Source of the DNA: Druceiella hillmani
Taxonomy: Eukaryota > Arthropoda > Insecta > Lepidoptera > Hepialidae
Assembly: GCA_039881145.1 (NCBI GenBank)
Contig: JAYKKI010000023.1
Span: forward strand, 5,122,501-5,186,500
Direction: 5' to 3'
DNA: 64,000 bases
In this document: one piece after another, positions 46,725 through 59,016 of the stretch
Layout: each line of letters opens with the position of its first letter
How positions within the stretch are numbered: the stretch's first letter is position 1
Program-made: the position numbers and the translations under genes
The notes under the pieces: generated by a model
What the model saw: only the letters and a program-made list of their open reading frames with translations
What the model was told of the DNA's origin: nothing
Databases searched by the model: none

Positions 46725-47990
46725 TATATTTAATATTTTGCACAATATGCAAACTTTTTTATAAGCACAAAATCTCAAGTCACTGACAGTGACTAATAAA
46801 GAACCTTATATTTTATGAAAAGTTGCAGGTCTGGAAGAGCTTTTTAAATAATTGACGGCAGGTTCACTCGTATGCAAAATATACACCCTTCCCCAACCGT
46901 CTGTTTGCTGAGTATAAACAAACTGATTGCGTTTCCGGGAAATTTAAATATAACATGTGTACGCTGGTAAATTGCATTCGACATAGAGCCTCAATGACCC
47001 AATTAAAATTGTTTTGTGAACCCTAGCGACGTGTGCAACGGAGACGGAAATGACCAACATTTTATTATTATTTAAAAGAGCAATATAATATAACCAGCTT
47101 TACGACCAAATATATTTAACAGAACTATGCTTGGATAAAACTTCTTACTTAAGAAAACTTAAGAAAATGATGGCGAATATAATATACGATTATCCCGATT
47201 ATCCTATGATTGGATTGATCGCAGGTTTACGACCTTTGATGGTCCTGGGTTCAAGGTTGGAGTGATATTTATAATCGCGTAGCTAAAATGCCATAGACAT
47301 GAGGGGTAGTAGCTTCACTGGGATGAAAAGCTGCTATTGATATGGATTGCAATCACTGATCTGCAGTAGACAAAGACAGGTAATAATTGATGATATTTAA
47401 GACGCTCTCTATGCTTCAGCGCATGCACAAATTGCTTTATCAGCTTCAAATTAATGTGAAGGTGAGTAAGGGTATTTTTATGTTAATCTAATTTTTTCTT
47501 AAAATGTTTTTGAGTTATAAAGGTTTCCTTAAAGATTCATTATTTCTCGTCCTGTACATGCCTTCATTTCAGCTGTCCTACTCACAATACAATTATGGAA
47601 ATTTGGTGTAGCCTCCTTGTTGTCAAACTAACTTACATAATTTTTTTTATGGTTTTTTGACTTAAAAATAAACCATAAAAAATTACAATTTCTAGCTTAA
47701 TGAATTGATAATTAAGTAAAATTTATTATTGTAGCTGAGAATCCTCATGGGAAAAACTTTTTTAATAATTTCCCCTTAGTTAATATTTCGAAATCTATAA
47801 CAAATTGTGGTTCAAATTCAAGAACATTTCGTATAAGTAATTTTTGATCAATTAAAATCAAATTAATTTGACTTGTAATAGTCTAGACTACACTATTAAA
47901 TATATAATGTTTATGCTGCTCCAATTAATTTATAAAAATCAATTCACTTTGAATATATTAACCATCTTGAACATCAAAGGGTTTTAAATT

Positions 47991-49915
47991 TAACCGTCTA
48001 TATGAGCGTCAAATGTATAACTATTTATTTCACTATAACTTAATCACCAACGATTGGATGAAAATATAAACCAGTAAATATATACCAATAATATATTTGA
48101 AAGGAGGAACAACAAGAACATTTCACTTTCTTATAATTTCACTATTGTAATGTACGTGAACCGACAGAAAGATTATAGAAAAGATTTCAAGTCACAAACA
48201 ACAGACGAAAATTATTACCCTCGACACTTCAAGATCTAGGAACATCATATTTTATTAAGTTTTAAAATAATCATTGAGTTAAGAGTTTTGTTCTCCCAGT
48301 CGTATACCCATAATAAATATTTTAGATCTAATCAAATTCAAAAGTAATCTTAACGGACTTAGAAGTTACGATATAAATTATTTTCATTCATAATTATAAA
48401 CGCATAATTTTCTTAAGTTAAATTTTTTGTTTTGTTTTACCCGCTCTTTTAACCGTCGTATTGATGATAATATCATGTTAAATTTGGTTGGTCAGACTTT
48501 TCTTTTCACAATCAGTGGACGAAAAAGACAAAATATTTTTTTCGAAAGTAAAAAATTCTAAATGAACCGGGGAAGCGTCTTCAATTTTTTGACATGTTAC
48601 TTGCAGAGAAATACTGCCATTAAAATATTTAGTTTATACCCGTACGGATAATATAGCCAAAGTAGACTATGTAGGTTTGTGTATGAAATAAATCCACGCT
48701 CGCTATTAATCGTCAGTTCACTGAAGATATATAAAGGCCTTTATATTTCGTGCAACTTTGAATGTATACAAGTAAACACATAAAAGTGAAGTGTACTTAG
48801 AGTAGAAAAAAAGTAGCCACATTAAAAAAAAGGTTCTGCAAATCCAAGCGATGCATAAAATGGAAACGAAAACATATACCACTTTGTTACTAATTGGAAT
48901 GTGGAATTAAATATTGCCTAGACTCTGTGCAGGTTGAGGTTGAGCTGAATAGAAGATGTTGATTTATTTAACTAGCTTATAAACTCTCACTCTCATCTCT
49001 AGATGGGTTTATAAGAAAATTACAAACTTTTACATAAAGGCTTTCCTATACACAAGTTTCACAATTTTAGAGTAAAGGCCACAAATATAGAGATGTGAAT
49101 GTCCGTCCGCCCTATGGCATGTGACGTGAATCATGGGAGAGATACGCCGTTTTTAGATCAACGCTTATAGCACACGATACTTAAACGCGTCGCTTATTAA
49201 TTGTCAAAGCAAAGTAGATAAATGCGAAAAATAGGCGTAAACACTTGAATAGGAAGTTGGATAAGATTAATGGAATTTGGGGGTATTAGCCGCAATGACA
49301 TTCTTTTACAAACTATTTCACGAAGTCTACTCTCTGTAGGATTGTGGTTAGCAATATCGGAAACAGTGGGATTCATTTCAGAGTATATTATCAAAGCCAT
49401 TTCAAAAATATTTAAAATTTCATTGAACCAACGTTCATTTTTAGATACGGAATTGGTATCCTCGCAAAATTAAAAAAATTCTCCACTCTATAATACAAAG
49501 ACCATCTATTGCCAGTACAATGACGCATCGTGAAAGTCGCAATTAGATTTGATCGTTGACCGACAAATCAATCATTTACCAACTACTGATAATCGTTTGA
49601 CCCCCAACTGATAATAATATATCTGAAAATTTTCAAGTCTATAAGTCACTTCAGAATCGTGTATGCGTATTTTGCCAAAATGAATACTTTATGGAATTAT
49701 TGAACCACATAATAAACTGCTTCTAAAGTGTTATTTTCGTTCGCGCCAGTTTATTTTGGGACAATATAATCTTATATGACGTTATATTTCTCTTTTCGGG
49801 ATATCTTTGTGAGTTGTTAATGCCATTTATAAATCTGTCGTCGTCTCAAATGTATTGCAGCGTAAAGGCAATGTTATCCAATTGAACTTGCAAAGAAAAG
49901 GGTAAAGAGGGTGGT
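47991..49915. other. No recognisable gene
   Basis: Both strands are open over 49197-49473. The minus-strand reading contains LIPPNSINLIQ, which superficially recalls the LPPNSTHLxQ motif of pogo-type transposases, but the neighbouring residues do not fit. Nothing else was recognised. Confidence 0.4.
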
Positions 49916-52751
49916 TCATAAACATTTTCTTTACGAACCAGTCACTTTACTAGCAATTTTTACCATTAAGCACCAAAATATACCACCAAGTTTTCGCTAT
50001 GTACTTCACCTTGAAAATCTCTTGAATGTTTCTCACTTCAAGTTCCTGAAAAGATCAGGACGATAATATTTTCGAAGATACATGAATGCGCCCAGAATGC
50101 CTTATTGGCTTTAATAGTGCTTAATGGTAAACATTGCTAGCAGGGTGCCTAGAAGATATTTACTTGATGGACGAAATAAATATCATTTTCTGTTCACATT
50201 TGTCTTTTTTGGCATGGATGCAAGTTTACGGCTTTTTGCGTACTTATTCAATGATAATTGAGTAAATGATGATGAAAATAAAAAAAAAAAAATTTATCAT
50301 AATAATTAATGTTAAATAATTTTGTGCACCACCGCAAACCTTTTCCATTGAGCATAAAATTTGAGAGCAAATATTTTTAATTCTCTCTTTGACTCGTACT
50401 GTTGCGCATCTTGAAATTATCTCACCATAGCAAAACGATAACGAGTACTGTAGAGTTTCTTGTGCCTGTTTTATCTCGCTAATAGAATAATAACCCTAGT
50501 TCAGTTCTGATCATTTATCAGCATGACTGCCACCTCATTAGCAGTCGATTCATTGTAGCGACCTGTTTATGTATCAGTCAATTCCGTCTTTCTCGCCAAC
50601 TTGTAATTGTTCACTTCGTTAGGAGAAAGGAACTGAGGGAGGTTTTGAAATCCCGAACGCATCGCTTATTCTCGTATAGTATGTCCCATGATCATTAGAT
50701 GCAACCAGTGCTTTGTTAGCCCCTTAAATTGATATTTGCAATTTTGGTGCTTTTAAGCGTATTAGTGCCAATCAGAGTCGGTCTTATGTAATCATTTAAA
50801 AACTTCTGTGCTGAATATAAGATTTATTTAAATTTTATTGCGAAAGGCTCCTGTTAGGCAAACGGACAGGTAGAGCGTATTATACGTACGCTTAAGGGCT
50901 TGCTAACAATTACTGAAAATTATCCGAATAAAACATGTCGCGATGAATTACGCAAAATTACGCGATTAACGCTCAACAGCACGATGTGAATTAAACTATC
51001 ACAAAATATTCACTGACGGAGCTTATGTTCAGCATACGGGCTCGATTTTGGGCGTATTTAAATTAACTCAAAAAACTTTGACTTTCATACGCGTTTAGAT
51101 TTTTATTCGTTAATGTCCTAATGTGAAAATTTTAGGGTCGGGGGAACAGTTAAATTAAGTACTTAAAATAATTTTCAAAATAGGATGTATAGTGTGGAGT
51201 ATTGTTTGAAAGGACTTGTTACCAGAATCTCAAAATTATTTATTTCATAATTTTAAATAGGATATCTTAAATAATATACCGAAATATATGCAAAAAGAAC
51301 ATGTCTCCAAAATCATGTTATGTCTAATATTCCTGAAACAAAAATTATGATGAAAACGTTAGGTTTTAGAAAAACTATTACGATGGTCCTAGAGGTCACA
51401 GTCTATGAAATATTCACGAGAATATATATGGCATCATTTCTTTCTTGGTTACATTTCGTGATATTTATTTTGCTGGAAAGTCCATAATATTGGCAAATAA
51501 AGTGATTTCACTTCAGATGAGGAATAATGACTTCGATACGCGAACCAGACTCGCTCTAAGCTCTTTCTTATATAATTTTGTTTCTATAATTTATTACATC
51601 TCGTTCTTTCATTGGTAAGTAAGTTGAATTCCTCAATAAGATCCATGATTAGAATTTTTTAAAAGTAGGAATGAATACATTCTACATTAGCAAATGCAAC
51701 TCTTTATTTTCATTACACTCATTACGTTTCGGTAACCAATAAATTATATATTGGCCACTTTATTATTCTAATTACGCTCTAGAATCACTTATTACGCTCC
51801 AGAAACGCTCTAGAAGACAGACTTAAAATTTATGGTTTTATTTAAGCCATTTTCTAACTTTAAACATTTGTCCCTTTTATATTTGAGTCCGACAATAAAT
51901 GTTATTGTTATTTCTGAAGTATGACTTATTTAATATTATACTTGTCGATAAAACTTACCAGGATCGCTGGTTTGTAAAAATAATAACAATAAAAGTTGAA
52001 CACTTAGTAGAACTACTTAGGGATGTTGTTAAATATGTTTGTTAAAACAATACAATTTTATAACACAGTAGGTGCTGTATATGTACACCCCTACTAAAAA
52101 GGTAATACGTTTTTATGCTATATTTTCTACATTGAAACAATTACGCAAGTCGTAATAAAAACATATCTATAAATATTCAATTTAAGATATTAAAATATTT
52201 TATATATTCTAGTAACAAGATTTTGCTTTCGACAATTTAATTTATACATATTAGCGAGAAATTTTAATCTTGTAAAATAATTAAAAACAATTCAAATGTT
52301 TGCTGTCAAGTAATTATTCACGAATGAAATTAGTTCTATTTCAGGAAATTGGGTAGTATTTACACAAATTGTACATGGACATTGCACAATTTGTGTAAGT
52401 AATATACGTAAATTTTCCAGCAAATTAATTTACATGAAATTAATTTGACTCAAAGATTTTCTGACTACGAAAGTAGAGCACAGATCTGGTGCGCAATTTT
52501 TCCGCGCGTGCAAAAAATTGTCAAGAGATTCTTAATTTTGGGGCTCTCTATCTTCGAAAAGCGGAACCCTTATAAGAATTATGTCGTTTGTTCGTCCCAC
52601 CTGTTTTTCTCAGAACCGCTTAATATAGAAAATTGAAATTTGGTGCAGTGATGAAATATATCAACCCACACATAACTCAATAGCTAAAATTCAAAACTAT
52701 TCGTTTTGAAATATAATAGGGGTAAATCTCTCTAAACTCGACATGTCCTTT

Positions 52752-52764
52752 TTTAATTTCATAC
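52752..52764 (-). other. Empty target site corresponding to hammerhead locus 4
   Basis: The complement reads 'gtatgaaattaaa', present once, at the position where X1 has two near-identical copies flanking the hammerhead element. Confidence 0.75.
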
Positions 52765-53389
52765 CTAGTGTAGGGTATCGTTTGTTGTAGTCGTATAGGT
52801 CTCAAAGTTGCAAGAGAAATAAAAAACGCCTTTAAAAAGCAGTAACAGGCCATATATTTATGTCTTTCCATATGTAAAGTCGATTTTCTTAGGAAAAGCT
52901 TGACATGGAAACTTACCATTTGTCGTCGTAATACATCTCGTTAAGCTAAGTATTTTCCACTAGCTTCCTTGTTTTAATATATTCATATAACAATTGTAGA
53001 GGGGTGTAAATAAACATCTTAATTTTTTTTTCAATTTTATGCATTATATTATCTTTTTCAATATTATTCATTTCAAAAGGTTTGTTATGAGGAATAAAAA
53101 AACATTTTTTTCAAAATAATAATTAGCGCATTTAAAGATATTTAAAAAAAATAAGCATTCCCCTCTTCTTATTTTCGAAACTACATAGCTAAAAATTATA
53201 AAAAATAAAAACTTGAGAGGTGCCAAGGGACACCCGGATGGAACGAAGTTCCTTTCAATTAATTAGTGAAGGAATTGTAATAAAATTTTATTTCTTTTAA
53301 GTTATAATAATAATTATTGTTATTATTTTTTATTATTTATTATGTACAAAAAACCTGTATACACTCAACAAAAATAATCATCGCGACAC

Positions 53390-53640
53390 CACACTGTTCA
53401 ATGCGAAATAGAAAGACGAAACGAGAGAGACAGACAGAGAAAGACGCGCACGCCGAGAGAGAGAGACAGACAGAGAAAGATGCGCACGCCGCACGGCTTG
53501 CAGCGCGCCCGCTAGCAACTATAGCCAAAAGTGTCGTTACAGCTTATGGTCTTAATTTTTTCCGTCTAGCCCCCTTTCGCAACGCGCGATAAGGAACTTG
53601 CTTCCAAAAACAGGACTGGTACAACTCGACTGGATAATTA
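53390..53640. other. GC-rich island with 32-36 bp tandem repeat
   Basis: Two tandem units of 'gagagagacagacagagaaa' followed by 'gacgcgcacgcc' or 'gatgcgcacgcc' lie at 53423-53454 and 53455-53490. CG-rich sequence follows ('cagcgcgcccgctagc', 'tcgcaacgcgcgataag'). This patch is absent from the homologous place in X1, so it was probably inserted. The frames 53317-53592 (+) and 53340-53528 (-) are open because of the repeat. It resembles purine-rich regions of insect retroelement 5' ends, without a firm assignment. Confidence 0.6.
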
Positions 53641-54832
53641 TAGCAAAATTATAACGATACCCTAGAACTTATAATTTTTTAGATATACGCCGTGTTTTTA
53701 TGCCTGAGAAAAATACAGTATGAAATGCATTTATGTTGTGAAAATATTTGTAAATAATTTAATAGAAACTTTATGTACCCTTAAAATATTCATAATTGTC
53801 TAAATATGTGCGGAAGTATCGCTAGTGTATGACATGTTTTTATTTGGTCGATACGTCAACTTTAAAGTTGTGGTTATTTTTGCTCGATTGCACTGTATCT
53901 ACATACGTGAGATGTAGTTTAATTTCCAGCAAACTAACAACTGTGATATTTCACTGACCCCTTTAAACTCAGTTGTTTGTTATATTATACTGAAAACGTA
54001 TGTAAGTGATTTTTAGTAATGAATAAGAAAAAAAAATTTAAGGGTTGAAGCTTTTTGGTAGTCTTATTATTAATTGTAATATTAAATGATAAACAAAAGT
54101 ACGTAATGATAACACTAAGCAAAGTCATAAATTCATTTCATATATTTGAGATCCTGGCGCCGATTTTGGATTAGTTATATAAATAAAAATTTGTCAATAA
54201 TAACACAAAATTGTTTTATTATAGTTCCAAGTTTTTCTGCATTTTATAAATTTTATTCCAGATCTTGTAAATTTCACTTAAAGCAAAATTTATTTTGGTG
54301 ATATTATTAAATGTATTAATGAAATAATTAAATGTATTAATATTAGGGGCCATTAATATTAAAATGTTATATTGTTTATGATGTATGTAACAGACGAACG
54401 AATAAGAGCGTGCGCATGTCTTTTTAATTTATTAATGCACTTTAACCAAAAAAATTTTCATTGTAAATTTTCGACTACATTTCGAAAAACATTCTCTATA
54501 CTAAATTTACTCCAGGGATTCCCTAAAAAAATATTTGCCACCCCGGAACTAAATAAAAAGGGATATCTGCGCAGTTCCTTTATGTTTATATATTCTTTTA
54601 AAATGTCATTATTATCGTACTTAAAATGTACGTCATGATGTTATGACAAACGGATGGACAGACAGATGGACATATAGAGATGATAGAATTATAAATTCTT
54701 TTTCGTCCTTTTCCTGCGGAATCCTAAAAAATGGTCATCGTACGCTTGAACTTTTGTTAAGTTGTGAATTGATTTTCTATTTATAACACCTATCACAAAC
54801 ACGCGCACACACGCTCACATATGTAAAGTAAA

Positions 54833-54836
<4 letters not shown>

Positions 54837-54890
<54 letters not shown>
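54837..54890. repeat. (TA)n microsatellite
   Basis: Alternating TA of about 54 bp inside module X copy X2. Confidence 0.97.
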
Positions 54891-54892
<2 letters not shown>

Positions 54893-55084
54893 GTACCACA
54901 TGCAAAATACCATACATAAATAGTATATTCAATTAAAGGGAAATAAAATAGTTTTTATGTCATGGGTATGGAGAGGAAAGAAGATAGCAGACGATTTCGA
55001 TCTGCAGTTTAGACTAAATAATGCGATTTTAGTTGTTTTTTGAACACAGACACCGAGAAATCTATTCGGATATTTAAATATCGT

Positions 55085-55375
55085 TGACTAGCGGCCCGCC
55101 CCGGCTTCGCACGGGTGGATATTTTTTTACACATTTTGGGATAAACGTAGAGTAAATGCAGGACATACCTAAATAATATATATTTAATAATAGGGTCTCT
55201 CTGGCTTCCTTTGGGTACGGGACTTGATGATTGGAAAAATTGATTCTTGGTCAACGAAAAGTAAAGTTGATCACCGAGGCAGACAGACAGAAGAACAGCA
55301 AAGTGATCGTATAATGGTTCTGTTTTTCCTTTTTTGTTAGGTTTTCTTTTGAGGAACCCTAACAATAAAGTCGTA
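55085..55375 (-). mobile_element. Dispersed-repeat fragment with 'GCCCCGGCTTCGCACGGG' signature
   Basis: The phrase 'gactagcggcccgccccgg' followed by 'cttcgcacgggtgg' (55087-55120) is extremely GC-rich for this window. It matches, from memory, a signature seen at the ends of dispersed repeats in many insect genomes. It is followed by 'gaggcagacagacagaag' and 'aggaaccctaacaa' at 55276-55370, also typical of such repeats. The 118-codon frame 55009-55365 (-) spans it and reads TRAKPGRAAS through the signature. This is a known repeat artefact rather than a gene. Confidence 0.5.
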
Positions 55376-55675
55376 CTAAAAAATATTATTTACAAAATAA
55401 AATTGGTAACCACGTCTAAATGTCTTCGAGACGAAGGTTTTTGAAACAACAAAAGACATGAATGGGATATTTTTAAAAATATTTCACTTAAATATTTTTA
55501 GATAAAGATGTTTAGAATGATTTATATATTTTTTTGATTTATGTATTTTATTCCTATTTGTGTTACATTTTTTTATTTACCTCTTTTCTTTTAAGGCTTT
55601 TTAATTTTATAAGTTTTTTTTATTTTTAATTTTCCATTTTTTATCTTAATGCTTCACTATACACTATGTTAGCAG
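55376..55675. other. No recognisable gene; T-rich low complexity
   Basis: Between the dispersed-repeat fragment and the Helitron remnant there is mostly poly-T/TTTA low-complexity DNA (55500-55650). Confidence 0.5.
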
Positions 55676-55679
55676 TGGT

Positions 55680-56145
55680 ATTTGTAGATGGCAATAAAAC
55701 ATATTGATATTCAGGAGATCCTACTCGAGAAAGTGCAACACGCAATTGGCCATGAGAAAAGCACTCTTCATAGATCGATGCCAACAATTGAAAAAGTTTG
55801 TCCCTGAGATTTCTTTATTGTAAGGGCAAACGATATCTTTATCGGGATCCGCGGAATGTGAGCGAGCAGTCCGGACGCGGGTCCGGTGATGATAGTAGCT
55901 ACAATCACATTGTCTCGTAGTTCCTTTATCAAAAGTCTTGCCCCATTACACATATTGGGAGGGTTTAAATTTCTCAATAGCATAATGGGAGTACGTTCTT
56001 TTAATTTCAGTTCGTGGGGTGGCAGGCCGGCAGGATTGAGACAATTTAAAAATTCTTGAGGGTAGTGCACTGTATCTTCAATGTTGCACGCGGTATCAAT
56101 AGATTTGTTACATTTAAAATCACCAGGTGTTTTTTCCATAATCAT
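55680..56145 (-). pseudogene. Helitron RepHel protein, C-terminal PIF1-like helicase remnant
   Basis: A 125-codon minus frame (56145-55768) contains, in order, YPQEFLNCLNPAGLPPHELKLK, abbreviated here as the YP-EFLN-LNP-G-PPH-L-LK block; IMLLRNLNPP with CNGARL; VIVATIITG; IPRIPI; and ALTIKKSQGQT, which is superfamily 1 helicase motif VI-like (FALTINKSQGQT), then GIDL. After a one-base frameshift near 55765 the frame continues with ECFSHGQLRVALSRVGSPE, the usual end of Helitron helicases. About 15-20 residues normally present after IPRIP are missing. The normal protein is well over 1000 residues, so only the extreme C-terminus survives. It joins a non-LTR remnant upstream. Confidence 0.88.
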
Positions 56146-56149
56146 TTTT

Positions 56150-56740
56150 TTTATTTCAATTACTGAGTCGTTTCTGTCTTTTAATTTGTTGGTTCAAGTT
56201 TCAACTCAGTGCAGAAAAGTTGAAAAAACTAGACATTTTATTAGTCAAACGTATGTATTTTTAGTTATTCGTTTGTCCTTTCAAATCTTATCCAGCTTCT
56301 AAACACAGTTAGTGATGACATAGCGTCTTTCAATTTCCTGTTTACATCCTCCAACAATGGACACAGACGAACTGAGTTAAATAAAACTTTGTAACACTAT
56401 ACAGTTGGTAATGTTGGCCAGATTCGTTTTCATGTGCCTTACGCTATTAACTACAGGTATTATATTTTTTGTCTTTTCACTATTGATAGCGAGTACCAAA
56501 TTGAGACTCGCTGTTTCTAGACGATATAGGGGGCTTTTATCTGTTCTTCACTTTTATTAAGAAGGATGGTGTTATCAGCACATATAACTTTTATTAACAT
56601 TTGTCCCACCCCATTGATATATCACTGCTTCTGTTCTCTAGGATGATCAGCACGATGTACGCAGTGTAGATATTAAATAGCAGTAAGGAGAATTATATAC
56701 CCTAGTCGAAAACCGTCCGCTACTCTAAAACTCTCACAAT
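56150..56740 (-). pseudogene. Non-LTR retrotransposon reverse transcriptase remnant
   Basis: Minus-strand translation gives DNTILLNKSEEQIKAPYIVL at about 56590-56530, where ADD-ILL is expected, then LNLVLAINSEKTK near 56510-56475. After frame changes come GGCKQEIERRYVITN at about 56350-56305, KDKRITKNT near 56270-56250, LIKCLVFSTFLH near 56245-56205 and ETW-NKLKDRN near 56200-56170. The block order (catalytic, LAIN-KTK, GG-EIRRR, KDRGITK, VLPV-YGAETW) is that of insect non-LTR elements and closely parallels the 30.5-31.6 kb remnant. It ends near 56150, where Helitron helicase coding sequence begins on the same strand. Confidence 0.8.
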
Positions 56741-57136
56741 CAATTTTACATATTCGGACAGCCGCTGTTCCACCGCTGTCGTTTTTTTTGTGCTTATATC
56801 GTGAAATAATGCTAAATTACCGTCTAATTGACGTGATGTACATAACTTTTTCTAGGAAAACACATAAAAATTTTCATCATGGTCTCCATTCCAAAATGTT
56901 TTACACTGATCTCTTTAGATTATGAGATATTTGTAGTGATTGACAATGTATACAACTTGTGTTGTATTGAAATCGTCTTATTCTATTGGATGTTTCGTAT
57001 GTTTCTATTGATATATTATTATTTGTTTGCATATGGTGATGCATTTGCAGCCCATAAACTATGTATTAAATTGTCCAAAATTATTAATCCATATCTTTTT
57101 CAACAAAATTTGCCATACTATTTAAAGCTACTAATA
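56741..57136. other. No recognisable gene
   Basis: The 91-codon frame 56879-57154 is Tyr/Leu/Ile-rich, hydrophobic, and unassigned. Part of it overlaps the start of the 75-bp tandem repeat. Confidence 0.4.
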
Positions 57137-57140
57137 AAAT

Positions 57141-57290
57141 ATCATAAGTCGTAGTCTCCATAATACTGATAATAAATTTAGTAAGCCGGAAAATGATTTA
57201 AATATTAGATTTAATATCGTAAGTCGTAGTCTCCATAATACTGATAATAAAGTTAGTAAGCCGGAAAATGATTGAAATATTAAATCATTT
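57141..57290 (+). repeat. 75-bp tandem duplication
   Basis: The unit starting 'atcNtaagtcgtagtctcca' occurs at 57141 and 57216, near-identical through 'gtaagccggaaaatgatt'. The duplicated minus frame 57131-57361 (repeated FKSFSGLLNLLSVLWRLRL) is a product of it. Confidence 0.9.
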
Positions 57291-59016
57291 CTCTGGCTCC
57301 AGTAATTTTGGCGTAAGTAGTATAGATACATTACATTGATATACTTGTGTATAAAATACAATCAAATAAATTCTTAGTTTAACTGGTGAAGAAGAGCGAT
57401 AAAAGAACTTAGGTATACAAGAATAATATTTAAAGGACCCAGGTGTTTCAAGAATAAAAGTGACACTAATATATAATGAAAATGAAAATATTAAACGGCT
57501 TAATTTTTTTATTTATATCGTCTATCAGATAAATGGGAAATCTGTATTTTTTGAGAAAAGACATATCGTCTCATCATAGTTATACAGTATCAGCAAGATA
57601 TAACAAAATGCAGATTATGTGCGATGTATCCGTCACGCACACATGAAACAAAGTCAGTCATGAAATGGACAGGCTTAGCAAGTGGTTCGAAAAAACATCC
57701 TAAAATTCGAATTGAGCGTAAAAAAGGTATTTATTTTGACAACAGATAACGAATGGTAATGTCAATTAAGAGTTTATTTTTGTACATATTAGAAAATGGC
57801 TTCCTGTGAAAAATAGCGACCGATCTCGATTTTTTTATGTTTCTAAAAAGTTATTATGACCTCGACCGGTTCTTAATTTTAATTTCGACGACGACAACGA
57901 CTCTTTGTTTAAAGTATATTAAATGTCCCTTTATTAAGGTTGTCTTTTTATCTTTAGATTATGATCACATATTGCATTTTATTTTTTGCTATGTTCTGAT
58001 TGTGAATCACTGAATCGTCGTTTTTTATGTTCTAAATATACCAGCCTTTCTAAAAATGATATTCTGTTCTTTGACGCTAGATCCACTTTCGTCCGTGTTC
58101 TTTCAATAATATCAGGAATTTCCGGCAAAACCTTTTTAATCATATAGACTTTTTAAATTATCCAAGAAAAGCCTATTTCTTTATAAAATATAAACTGTAT
58201 CGTTTCAAACAAAATTCGTGGGTAGCGAAGTTAATCGAAGTGGAAATCAATTGTCGGTCTTTGTGATATTCTCACGCTACGAACAACTTGCAAAATATAT
58301 TTAAAACAACGCTTTTATTAAATTTTCCAAGCTAAAATTTCTCGTTAAAATTAATTTTCATAATTTAAAATAACTTAATTAAATATAAACAAGATTTCTA
58401 AGAAACAAGACTTTTATTTCTAAATATATATAATTTATTTCTATCTATAGTTTGGGGCCATCATAGTAACTAGTTCGTTCATTTTCTTGATCCTCACTGT
58501 CGTTGAAACTCATATTTACTCATAAAAATTTCCACGTTCTTCTTCCAAGTAGTATATGAATTAACACTAAGCACTTACAATTACACATTTTCATTAAAAT
58601 TTCATTACATTTGCCATTACAATTACACATTTTCGAAAAAACTGGATCATCAATAGTTGATAAATAATATAACTATTTCTATACACACAGTAGTACTTAA
58701 CCATTTTTGCGTTTAATAAATTTGATACATCGAAGAACAATATTTTCAAAATCAGAAATTGTTCCGACAGTGTTTTTGTAGCTAGTGATCATGTAAATGA
58801 CTCAATATTAAATAAATGTGGTAAAGGTTTGTAAACATTTGGTGCTGTCGTTTTTATAAAGCGCTCTAAGTCGTTTTGTAAGTGGTTAAAGTCTACCAGG
58901 ACCAATAACCTATTTGTGTTAATGAGTCTGTATAAGTTATCATTTTCCGTTGACCGTCAAAATAAAGTATGTCCACTTTTCATTTATATTGAAAAAAAAA
59001 CGTGATTAGATTTCAT

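Larger units (their letters stand above)
41640..47990 (+). repeat. Module Y copy A, long direct repeat (about 6.35 kb)
   Basis: Landmarks run collinearly with 57330-63960: 41655 'cttgtgtataaaatat' with 57343; 42515 'ccactttcgtccgtgt' with 58083; 42690 'caattgtcggtctttgtga' with 58249; minisatellite 43588 with 59017; 44415 'cactgtttaaaagtatattt' with 59984; 44880 'gattacgctgc' with 60430; 45010 with 60557; 45855-46000 with 61350-61540; (TA)n 46666 with 62041; 46960-47000 with 62390-62415; 47330-47470 with 62770-62900; 47600 'atttggtgtagcctccttgt' with 63000; 47780 'ttaatatttcgaaatctata' with 63760. Copy A carries two hammerhead insertions absent from B. No coding potential convincingly shared. 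Confidence 0.88.
49920..55050 (-). repeat. Module X copy X2, right arm of the 5-kb inverted repeat
   Basis: Inverted partner of X1 (32800-38000); landmark pairs are given there. The arms enclose about 11.9 kb holding Y copies F and A. Relative to X1 this arm lacks the locus 4 hammerhead insertion and carries extra segments, including the GC-rich tandem at 53390-53640 and the (TA)n run at 54837-54890. The frames 52445-52636 and 52677-52919 lie in it and are not conserved as open frames in X1. Confidence 0.8.

Noticed and set aside
49197..49473. LIPPNSINLIQ motif as a pogo-type transposase
   Set aside because: Only a few residues match LPPNSTHLxQPLD. The surrounding frame lacks the other DDE blocks, and both strands are open.
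55009..55365. 118-codon minus-strand frame
   Set aside because: It crosses the boundary between module X2 and a GC-rich dispersed-repeat signature; the frame is accidental.
57131..57361. Minus-strand protein with duplicated SFSGLLNLLSVLWRLRL
   Set aside because: The duplication is DNA-level (75-bp tandem), and no family resemblance was found.
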